Shown here in pieces: positions 57,793 to 64,000 of a stretch of 64,000 bases of DNA (positions within the stretch are counted from its first letter, which is position 1; every line of letters starts with the position of its first letter). The stretch is taken from positions 1 through 64,000 of the forward strand of contig NZ_CP110224.1 of NCBI RefSeq assembly GCF_026013645.1, written 5' to 3'. Source of the DNA: Virgibacillus natechei (GTDB taxonomy: Bacteria > Bacillota > Bacilli > Bacillales > Amphibacillaceae). The notes below the pieces were generated by a model. That model saw only the letters and a list, made by a program, of their open reading frames with translations, had not been told where the DNA came from and searched no databases. The translations under genes and the position numbers were made by a program.

Positions 57793-57963
57793 ATGAAAAC
57801 ACTATCACACGCAGCAGGAGCAACGATATTATTTGTAATCTTATTAACGATATCAGAGGTACTAGCACAGTATTTGCCACTAAGCGTACCTTATATGTCG
57901 TCGATGCTGGCATTGGGTATAGTGTCGTCTTATTTAGTCGGAGAGTTTGTTTGGGGTAAGTAA
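57793..57963 (+). CDS. Small membrane protein
   Basis: A 56-residue protein with two membrane segments (ATILFVILLTISEVLA and SSMLALGIVSSYLVGEFV). TGGAGGG precedes the ATG. Unrecognised. Confidence 0.6.
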   Translation: MKTLSHAAGATILFVILLTISEVLAQYLPLSVPYMSSMLALGIVSSYLVGEFVWGK

Positions 57964-57985
57964 TCTAGCTAGGGGGTCAGTAAAG

Positions 57986-58429
57986 ATGTATACCACGAAA
58001 AAAATAATGCAGATCATAAAATATTATCATATCAATGTGCAGAATTTGAGGGATATGCAGCAGGAGAGCATGAAAAGTGTAGGTGTTTCCCAATACGGGT
58101 TAGAAGCATCTTTGCCAAAAGGAAACGACATTAAAAGCGTAGTCGAGAATGAAGCGTTGAGGCGAATTGAAAACACTAAATTCTGGGCTGAAATAATAAC
58201 GGATATAAAGTATCTCCAAGATAGATGGGATCGGATCACAGATGAAAAGGAAGCGCAGATATTAAGTTTACGATTGAGTGGATATAGGACAACTGATATA
58301 GCGGAAATTATGAAGATGACTCGCTCTGGGGTACACAGGACATTAGAAAGAATAGCGTGCAGGATTAAAAGTTATCCACAGGTGTACGCAACGCATTCAA
58401 CAGGTTATGAGATGTTGAAAGAGGCGTGA
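57986..58429 (+). CDS. ArpU/sigma-like phage late regulator
   Basis: A 147-residue protein whose C-terminal third is a sigma70 region-4-like helix-turn-helix (EAQILSLRLSGYRTTDIAEI, then MKMTRSGVHRTLERIACRI). Proteins of this size at this place (ArpU, RinA, DUF1492 types) switch on packaging and head genes. The start at 57986 has AGGGGGTCAG upstream. It is the last gene before the terminase operon. Confidence 0.8.
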   Translation: MYTTKKIMQIIKYYHINVQNLRDMQQESMKSVGVSQYGLEASLPKGNDIKSVVENEALRRIENTKFWAEIITDIKYLQDRWDRITDEKEAQILSLRLSGYRTTDIAEIMKMTRSGVHRTLERIACRIKSYPQVYATHSTGYEMLKEA

Positions 58430-58461
58430 TATAATAGGGTTAGGAAGAAAATATACAGGAT

Positions 58462-58505
58462 CTCAAAAAGCACTTGTCTGCGAGAAATCGGGCGGGTGCT
58501 TTTAC
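58462..58505 (+). terminator. Terminator after the late regulator
   Basis: AAAAAGCAC and GTGCTTTT enclose a GC-rich loop and end in a short T-run. The gap 58430-58653 holds this and, further on (58560-58620), a stretch with CAGCATGGCGGGGTGCTGAT that could fold as CAGCA/TGCTG. A late promoter for the terminase operon probably lies here. Confidence 0.65.
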
Positions 58506-58653
58506 ATAGAAAAATCAACAAAACGAATATCATAGTTATTTCGGAGAAGCGTTTGTAGGGATAAATCAGCATGGCGGGGTGCTGATATAATCGTTCTAAA
58601 CTTGAACAAGGGAAACGCCCCATTCTATCGAATTAGATAAGCGGAGGTGCTTC

Positions 58654-58782
58654 ATGGACGATTTAAAAATAGACTGCACATATGAAATAATAATAGAAAC
58701 AGATGAATATATCCTATACCGTGTGAGTTGGGTGATACTAGGCAAGCATGGGGAGCAATGGGTAACGGAATATAAAGATTAG
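58654..58782 (+). CDS. Small hypothetical phage protein
   Basis: A 42-residue acidic, beta-like protein (CTYEIIIETDEYILYRVSW). GCGGAGGTG precedes the ATG. Unrecognised. A hairpin with T-run follows at once. Confidence 0.55.
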   Translation: MDDLKIDCTYEIIIETDEYILYRVSWVILGKHGEQWVTEYKD

Positions 58783-58809
58783 GACATCCTGGAGGGTGTT
58801 CTTTTTTTA
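58781..58809 (+). terminator. Hairpin with T-run before terminase
   Basis: GGACATCC and GGGTGTTC pair with G-U steps around a short loop, followed by TTTTTTTATT. It lies only about 20 bases before the terminase start, so it may reduce read-through into the late genes. Confidence 0.65.
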
Positions 58810-58830
58810 TTGGGGGCGAGGTGCTATGTA

Positions 58831-59322
58831 GTGAAACTGACTGAAAAACAGCGTAAATTCGTTGATTATTATATCGAGACAGGAAATGCAGAGGAAAGTG
58901 CAAAAAGAGCGGGATATAGTGCAAGGGGTAACACAACCAAACTACTACAGAATACTACAATTTTGCAATATATGGATAAACAGATGAAAAAACTAGCCGA
59001 CAAGCGAATAATGGGGCAGCGTGAAGCTCTTGAATTACTAACTAGTATTGGTAGAGGGGAAATGAAGGAAGAAGTCTATATGTCTACTGAAATGGGCATA
59101 GAACGCATTGAAAAGATTCCTGACATTCGAGATAGACAGAAAGCGGTCGAGGCATTATTGAAACGTTACCCAGTCAACGAGTATGAAGAACTTAAAAATG
59201 AACAACTTCGTAATCAAATTAAGAAATTGGAAGCTGAAACCCAAAACGAGGTAACGGGTGACAATCGTGTCATTATCGTCAATGATAAGGAATCAATGAG
59301 AAAGGCTATTGAAGATGAATAA
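58831..59322 (+). CDS. Phage terminase small subunit
   Basis: The 163-residue DNA-recognition subunit of the packaging motor. Terminase_2-type N-terminus: LTEKQRKFVDYYIETGNAEE, SAKRAGYS, then a central ALELLTSIGRGEMKEEV and a C-terminal coil (EELKNEQLRNQIKKLEAETQ). The start is read as GTG at 58831 with GAGGTG upstream; an earlier TTG is possible. It overlaps the large subunit gene by 8 bases. Confidence 0.93.
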   Translation: MKLTEKQRKFVDYYIETGNAEESAKRAGYSARGNTTKLLQNTTILQYMDKQMKKLADKRIMGQREALELLTSIGRGEMKEEVYMSTEMGIERIEKIPDIRDRQKAVEALLKRYPVNEYEELKNEQLRNQIKKLEAETQNEVTGDNRVIIVNDKESMRKAIEDE

Positions 59323-60610
59323 GATAAATATTGCGGATTTAATAAATAAGAATTTTTATTCATTTTGGCTAAACGATAAACCTAACGCTATATTATCTGG
59401 TGGTCGTTCTTCCATGAAATCATCTGTAATCAGTTTAAAGTTGGTCATTGACTTTTTGGAGGATGACCAGGGCAACGTGGTGTGTTTGCGCAAAGTAGCT
59501 AAATATCTAGCGACATCGGTATATGAGCAAATCAAGTGGGCTATATACATGCTAGGTGTAGAGGATGAATTCTTTTTTGGCCGATCTCCATTAGTCATTA
59601 TGCACAGACCAACTAATACAGGGTTCTATTTCCACGGCGTGGATGATCCATTAAAGCTAAAGTCTATGAATATAGCTAATGGTTACTACATGGCTTTATG
59701 GTATGAGGAACTAGCTGAGTTTGCAGGCGTTGAGGATATTGACGTTGTGGAAGACACATTTATTAGGCAGGATTTAGGCGATAAACAAGTAAAGGTGTAC
59801 TACTCGTATAATCCCCCGCGTAATCCGTACAGTTGGGTAAATGAGTGGAAGGATAGTAAAGCTAGTGACGATGACTATTTCTTGCACCACTCAACTTATT
59901 TGGAAGATGAGAAGGGGTTCTTATCCAATCAGTTAATACGCAAGATTGAAAAGTACAAGGAATTAGATTATGACTATTGGCGTTGGATGTACTCAGGAGA
60001 GATAATCGGATTAGGTGGATTAGTTTATAATGCTGCACACTTTAAATGGCGTGACGAGATGCCTAGTGATGACGACATACTAATGATTGATATTGCTAGT
60101 GATAGTGGTTATTCCGTGTCCGCCACTGTATTCCTGGCATTAGGCTTTACAAAGCGAGGAAACGTGTACTTACTAGATACCTACTATTACTCACCTGCTA
60201 ACAAGACAGTCAAGAAAGCACCTAGTGAGTTCTCGAAAGCATTAAATGAATTCGAGAAGGACGTAACAAGCAAACACCCTAAGCCTATTGATATGCGTAC
60301 AATTGATTCTGCGGAAGCTGCATTGCGTAACCAGTATTTTAAGGATTACGGGGTAAGGTTGCATCCAGTAGCTAAGAAAAAGAAAGTTAATATGATCGAA
60401 AATGTAACCGACCTGCTAGCACAAGGTCGTTTTTTTATGCTTAATAACGAGAATAACAAAATATTCTATGAAGAACACAAAAAGTATGTATGGGATGAAG
60501 ATACGTTGCAAACTGATGATCCCAAGGTAATAAAAGAGGACGATCATTCTGTCGATGCCTTTCAATATTATGTGCAAGACAACTTACAGAAACTAGGACT
60601 TAAAAATTAG
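59315..60610 (+). CDS. Phage terminase large subunit
   Basis: The 431-residue ATPase-nuclease that packages DNA, of the PBSX/A118 type. It has the Walker A-like GGRSSMKSS near 29, Walker B-like ALWYEELAEF near 130, and a C-terminal nuclease domain with IDIASDSG, RTIDSAEAA and DDHSVDAFQY acidic residues. ATG at 59315 is preferred over TTG at 59309 because of spacing from GAAAGG. The portal gene follows after 13 bases. Confidence 0.95.
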   Translation: MNKINIADLINKNFYSFWLNDKPNAILSGGRSSMKSSVISLKLVIDFLEDDQGNVVCLRKVAKYLATSVYEQIKWAIYMLGVEDEFFFGRSPLVIMHRPTNTGFYFHGVDDPLKLKSMNIANGYYMALWYEELAEFAGVEDIDVVEDTFIRQDLGDKQVKVYYSYNPPRNPYSWVNEWKDSKASDDDYFLHHSTYLEDEKGFLSNQLIRKIEKYKELDYDYWRWMYSGEIIGLGGLVYNAAHFKWRDEMPSDDDILMIDIASDSGYSVSATVFLALGFTKRGNVYLLDTYYYSPANKTVKKAPSEFSKALNEFEKDVTSKHPKPIDMRTIDSAEAALRNQYFKDYGVRLHPVAKKKKVNMIENVTDLLAQGRFFMLNNENNKIFYEEHKKYVWDEDTLQTDDPKVIKEDDHSVDAFQYYVQDNLQKLGLKN

Positions 60611-60623
60611 GTGGTGACTACCA

Positions 60624-62120
60624 TTGTGGAAAAAGATATTAAATGCGCTGAAAGGAGGTCTTGCTAAATTGGGGCTTATTAGATCTATCAATAGTATATC
60701 AGATCACAAGGACATCGAAATGGACGAAGAAATGTTCCAAAACATTGACGTATGGAAAGACTTATATCGCGGGTATCACGCCCCGTTTCATGAAATAAAA
60801 TACCATACATTAGATGGGCAAAAGAAACGCACAATGCACACGCTAGGGTTGCCGAAGGTGTTAGCAGGTGAGATGGCTTCACTTGTTTTTAACGAGAAAT
60901 GTGAGATTAGCATAAGTGATCAAGGATTATCCGATAACATCGATGAAGTGTTTAAGCAGAATAAATTCCATAAGAAATTCCAGGACTATATAGAATACGA
61001 ATTCGCACACGGCGGTATGGTTATCAAGCCATATGTAGAAGATAACAAGATCAAACTATCTTTCGTTACTGCCGATTGTTTTATACCTCTCTCTTGGGAT
61101 AACGATACGATAACCGAAGCAGTATTTCCTAATGAGTTCAAACGTGGAGATAAGAAGTATACGCATCTTGAATGGCATTTATGGGAGCAAGGAACTTATG
61201 TTATTCGCAATGAAGTATATGAGTCTAGTGGTAACGATTTAGGGCATAAGGTATCGCTTGAGCAATTCTTCCCAGGGTTAGATGAAGAAGTAAGGATAAA
61301 CGGACTTAAAAAGGCTCTATTTATTCATTTCAAACCTAACACAGCTAACAACATAGATACACAATCACCGTTAGGCATCTCCATCTTTGCTAATGCGCTA
61401 GATACTATTAAAAGCATTGATACAGCGTTTGACAGCTTTAATAGGGAGTTTAGGCTAGGCAAGAAGCGTATTATAGTGCCAAGTCATATGGTAAAAAGCG
61501 TTGTTAATACCGAAACTGGTGCAATGGAAAGGTACTTTGATTCGACAGATGAAACATACGAATCATTTAATACGCAGGGCATGGACGAGAGCAAGATACA
61601 AGACGTTAGCATTGAATTACGAGTTGACGAACATATAGCTGGAATAAATGCGATGCTTAATCTACTGGCAACGCAAACAGGGTTTTCAGAAGGTACGTTT
61701 TCGTTTGATGGACAATCCATGAAAACGGCTACTGAGGTAATAAGCGAGAATAGCAAGACTTTCAAAAGTAAGCAATCGCATGAAATCATCATTGAAGCAG
61801 GATTGCAAGAATTAGTTGAGTCTATCGCTAACATTGCGAAGTTATACGGTATATTCAGCGCACCAGATGACATTGAGGTGTCGGTATCGTTTGACGACAG
61901 CATAGCCGAGGATAAGACGGCAATCATATCCAAGCAAATACAAATGGTTACTAATAAGCTAACATCTAAGAAAAAAGCCATTATGAAGATACACGGTATC
62001 ACTGAGGACGAAGCTGCATTATTAATCGCAGAAATTAATGACGAAAATGCCACTGCTACTGCTGATAGTGTGGATATGTTCGGAACAGGAGGCGGAAATA
62101 ATGGAACGAATACAAATTAA
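60624..62120 (+). CDS. Phage portal protein (SPP1/A118-like)
   Basis: The 498-residue portal forms the ring through which DNA enters the capsid. Recognised from position after the terminase, length, and stretches such as TLGLPKVLAGEMASLVFNEK, FEFAHGGMVIKPYVEDNKIK-like sequence and LLATQTGFSEGTFSFDGQSM. The start is TTG at 60624 after AGGTGGTGA. The C-terminus is Thr/Asn/Gly-rich. It overlaps the next small gene by 20 bases. Confidence 0.93.
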   Translation: MWKKILNALKGGLAKLGLIRSINSISDHKDIEMDEEMFQNIDVWKDLYRGYHAPFHEIKYHTLDGQKKRTMHTLGLPKVLAGEMASLVFNEKCEISISDQGLSDNIDEVFKQNKFHKKFQDYIEYEFAHGGMVIKPYVEDNKIKLSFVTADCFIPLSWDNDTITEAVFPNEFKRGDKKYTHLEWHLWEQGTYVIRNEVYESSGNDLGHKVSLEQFFPGLDEEVRINGLKKALFIHFKPNTANNIDTQSPLGISIFANALDTIKSIDTAFDSFNREFRLGKKRIIVPSHMVKSVVNTETGAMERYFDSTDETYESFNTQGMDESKIQDVSIELRVDEHIAGINAMLNLLATQTGFSEGTFSFDGQSMKTATEVISENSKTFKSKQSHEIIIEAGLQELVESIANIAKLYGIFSAPDDIEVSVSFDDSIAEDKTAIISKQIQMVTNKLTSKKKAIMKIHGITEDEAALLIAEINDENATATADSVDMFGTGGGNNGTNTN

Positions 62121-62340
62121 GAAGCGTAAAGATGCAAAAGGAAACTTATCTAATACAGGAAATTATGATTTTTGCATTGATGGTGAAGAACAAGACATGA
62201 AATGGGTTAGAAGTGTGAATGTGCGATTAGATGCGGGGGGTAATCCCGAGGTACAAATAGTAGCGCATCCTAGATATTTGGAATTAGACATAGATGGAGA
62301 AATTGAGATAATCACCGATAGATTCTTGGATGATGACTAA
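62101..62340 (+). CDS. Small head-associated hypothetical protein
   Basis: A 79-residue acidic, beta-rich protein (FCIDGEEQDMKWVRSVNVRL, then YLELDIDGEIEII). Between portal and minor capsid genes; A118-like phages often have a small gene here. The start at 62101 has AGGAGGCGG upstream, inside the portal gene. It overlaps the next ATG by one base. Confidence 0.7.
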   Translation: MERIQIKKRKDAKGNLSNTGNYDFCIDGEEQDMKWVRSVNVRLDAGGNPEVQIVAHPRYLELDIDGEIEIITDRFLDDD

Positions 62341-63440
62341 TGGATAAGCGCAAACTACAGAATCTATCCAAGCCTACTGTAGATGTTTACAACGGTATAG
62401 AGGAACAACTACTTATTAACATAGCCGAACGTATAGCAAGGCATAATTCATTGCTTGACGGTGATATCGAAGCGTGGCAGACGCAAGTGTTAAGTGAATT
62501 AAACTCATTGAGTGATGATAATGTGAAATTCCTTGCTAGTCAGACGGATAAAACAAAAGATGAGATTGTCAAAATGCTAGATAAAGCAGGTTATGGGTCA
62601 CTAACAGAAAACGAGGAAATATTGCAAGAAGGTGTTAAAGCAGGACGATTGGATGAGCCACCTAAATTACGTGAGAGTTCAGCGTTAGCTGGGATACTAG
62701 CAACATATGAAGCCCAAGCAACTGACAAGATGAATCTAGTTAACTCAACTCTATTAGATCAGTCACAGCAGGCTTATAGAGATATTGTTAACCGTACAAC
62801 TGGACAAGTATTAGCGGGTGTGTCAACTGGGCAAGAGGCATTAAGGCAGACAGCTAGCGAGTGGGCAGAACAAGGTGTACCTGCATTAATCGATAGAGGC
62901 GGAAGACGTTGGAGCACAGAGGCTTATGTGTCAGCGGTGACGCGTTCTACGAGTAATAATATAGCTAACGAAATGCAACTGGAACGCATGGAAGAATACG
63001 GATCGGATTTAATCGAAATATCGAGCCATTCAGGCGCACGCAAAAATTGTTTCCCATATCAAGGTAAAGTTTTTTCAAGGAGTGGAGAGCATGGCAATTA
63101 TCCACCACTTAGTAGCACATCATATGGCGAACCTAGCGGGATAGCGGGCGTAAATTGTGGCCATGTATTTCATGTTTTTATTGAAGGCATATCAGAACGA
63201 ACTTACGAACAAGGTGACAAAAAAGAAAACGATAAAGTATATGAAGAAAGTCAAAAACAACGCTATCTTGAACGACAGATCAGACATGCCAAACGTGAAG
63301 AACGCATGATGGAATCGCTTGGTGATGATGAAGGTGTCAAGGCAGCGCACAGGAAAGTATTAGATAGGCAGAAAAACCAGAGGGAATTCCTTAAATCAAG
63401 CGGGCGCACGCGCAGGTATGATCGGGAAGCTATTCACTAG
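62340..63440 (+). CDS. Phage minor capsid protein
   Basis: A 366-residue protein of the minor capsid protein 2 family: N-terminal helical part (about 1-130), the conserved YRDIVNRTTGQVLAG, RGGRRWSTEAYVSAVTRS, and the His/Cys-rich ISSHSGARKNCFPYQGKVFS, then PLSSTSYGEPSGIAGVNCGH. It is probably a head protein injected or placed near the portal. The order terminase-portal-minor capsid-scaffold is the SPP1/A118 one. Confidence 0.93.
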   Translation: MDKRKLQNLSKPTVDVYNGIEEQLLINIAERIARHNSLLDGDIEAWQTQVLSELNSLSDDNVKFLASQTDKTKDEIVKMLDKAGYGSLTENEEILQEGVKAGRLDEPPKLRESSALAGILATYEAQATDKMNLVNSTLLDQSQQAYRDIVNRTTGQVLAGVSTGQEALRQTASEWAEQGVPALIDRGGRRWSTEAYVSAVTRSTSNNIANEMQLERMEEYGSDLIEISSHSGARKNCFPYQGKVFSRSGEHGNYPPLSSTSYGEPSGIAGVNCGHVFHVFIEGISERTYEQGDKKENDKVYEESQKQRYLERQIRHAKREERMMESLGDDEGVKAAHRKVLDRQKNQREFLKSSGRTRRYDREAIH

Positions 63441-63452
63441 GAGGTCAGTCTT

Positions 63453-63545
63453 ATGAATTTAATGTTTTTGATAGGCTTGCTAATGACTGTTTTCGTTACA
63501 ATACCCATTGTTGGAATGTTTATTTATATTAAAAAGAAATACTAG
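63453..63545 (+). CDS. 30-residue membrane microprotein
   Basis: One membrane segment (FLIGLLMTVFVTIPIVGMFI) with a Lys-rich end. TAGGAGG precedes the ATG. An odd place, between head genes. Function unknown. Confidence 0.55.
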   Translation: MNLMFLIGLLMTVFVTIPIVGMFIYIKKKY

Positions 63546-63558
63546 GGGTGATGTATTA

Positions 63559-63696
63559 ATGGCAACTAAAAAAGAACTAGAAAGCGAAATAAACGGATTG
63601 AAAGAAGAAATCAAAGGGTTGCATCATAATTTCTTTGCTCTTGCTGAGAAAGTGCACAAATTAGAGAAGAAAGAGAAAACGGAGTATTTCGGTTGA
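63559..63696 (+). CDS. Small coiled-coil protein
   Basis: A 45-residue, charged, coiled-coil protein (KKELESEINGLKEEIKGLHH). AGGGGTGATG precedes the ATG. Unrecognised. Confidence 0.6.
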   Translation: MATKKELESEINGLKEEIKGLHHNFFALAEKVHKLEKKEKTEYFG

Positions 63697-63791
63697 ATCA
63701 GTTAATCCCGTTATGGGAGAAAGGTTTGAGTGATCCGCTATGTGCATATCTGACTAGAAAAGTTAAATTCGTCTTTAAGCATAGACGTTAA
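63693..63791 (+). CDS. Doubtful 32-codon frame
   Basis: TTG overlapping the previous stop starts NQLIPLWEKGLSDPLCAYL. There is no good ribosome site and no family. The stretch 63790-63898 after it has no gene; AAGCTTTTTTATTACGC there and GCGTAACCTTAACGC downstream share GTAA/TTAC units that might fold. Confidence 0.25.
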   Translation: MNQLIPLWEKGLSDPLCAYLTRKVKFVFKHRR

Positions 63792-63898
63792 ACAAGCTTT
63801 TTTATTACGCCCATTTTAAAGGCTTGGGGTAAAACTAAGCGTAACCTTAACGCATGAGGTGTAACATGCTAAAAAACATCAATAAGGAGCGAATATAA

Positions 63899-64000
63899 AT
63901 GCCATTAAAAGATTTATTAGGCGAAGAATTGTATAACCAAGTAATCGAAAAAGCAGGTGATGAGAAAGTAGCTGTTGTTTCTGATGGTTCTTATTTACCT
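63899..64000 (+). CDS. Phage scaffold protein (5' part only)
   Basis: ATG with AAGGAGCG upstream; the 34 codons before the window ends read MPLKDLLGEELYNQVIEKAG, then AVVSDGSYLP. This resembles the start of GP20-type phage scaffolding proteins, which guide capsid assembly and sit just before the major capsid gene. The gene is cut by the window edge. Confidence 0.65.
   Translation, partial: MPLKDLLGEELYNQVIEKAGDEKVAVVSDGSYLP

Larger units (their letters stand above)
39690..64000. mobile_element. Prophage, left part (continues past the window)
   Basis: A tailed-phage genome in the typical temperate order. Leftward lysogeny genes (integrase, ImmA-like, lipoprotein, repressor) are followed by rightward early, replication, recombination, regulatory, packaging and head genes. 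Genes overlap by 1-8 bases with strong ribosome sites. The terminase, portal, minor-capsid and scaffold set resembles Listeria A118/SPP1-like siphoviruses. Tail, lysis and attR would lie beyond 64000. Confidence 0.95.

Noticed and set aside
39690..64000. CRISPR arrays or a defence island in the prophage
   Set aside because: No regular spaced repeats were seen; the only periodic repeats are the 15-bp units in the replisome organizer gene. No recognisable restriction, retron or abortive-infection gene set was found.

Overview
The window reads as the replication-origin region of a low-GC Gram-positive genome of the family Bacillaceae. It starts at the first base of dnaA and follows the Bacillus gene order dnaA-dnaN-yaaA-recF-remB-gyrB-gyrA, then yaaC-guaB-dacA-pdxS-pdxT-serS, and later dgk-dck. 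Protein sequences, the GC-rich intergenic repeat family and the absence of the rRNA operon that follows gyrA in B. subtilis suggest a Virgibacillus/Oceanobacillus-like halotolerant genus. The genus is an inference.

Region 1 (1-19930) is core chromosome. It holds the dnaA-dnaN half of oriC, the DNA topology genes, an HD-GYP protein, a D-aspartate-ligase-like ATP-grasp enzyme, purine synthesis (guaB), cell wall (dacA), vitamin B6 (pdxST) and a T-box-controlled serS. Two intergenic repeat families appear here and recur further right.

Region 2 (19931-35210) separates serS from dgk/dck, which are adjacent in B. subtilis, so it looks like accessory DNA. It contains two small membrane proteins, a methionine/SAM island (two tandem SAM-I riboswitches, metNIQ, an M20 amidohydrolase), an IS110-family transposase remnant, and a zinc-starvation island. 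In the zinc island, Zur-box-like palindromes precede a class B penicillin-binding protein, a ZnuA-like zinc lipoprotein, a zinc-free ribosomal protein S14 with a COG0523 GTPase, and a ZinT-like lipoprotein. A decayed second COG0523 gene, a GNAT acetyltransferase and an ORF-less group II intron follow.

Region 3 (35210-39690) returns to core genes: tRNA-Ser(UGA), a RelP/YwaC-type small alarmone synthetase, proC, dgk-dck and tRNA-Arg(CCU).

Region 4 (39690-64000, continuing past the end) is a tailed-phage prophage next to tRNA-Arg. The leftward lysogeny module is integrase, ImmA-like protease, a lipoprotein and a CI-like repressor. The rightward module carries Cro, an AntA-type antirepressor, Gam and ERF recombination proteins, a second divergent HTH switch, a replisome organizer with internal direct repeats (putative phage origin), DnaB helicase, SSB, a DNA methyltransferase, YopX, dUTPase, a homing endonuclease, a RusA resolvase and a late regulator. 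Packaging and head genes follow: small and large terminase, portal, minor capsid protein and the start of a scaffold protein. Many genes overlap by 1 or 4 bases, as in compact phage operons. Two small early genes appear broken (a frameshift near 45480 and a stop at 54976).
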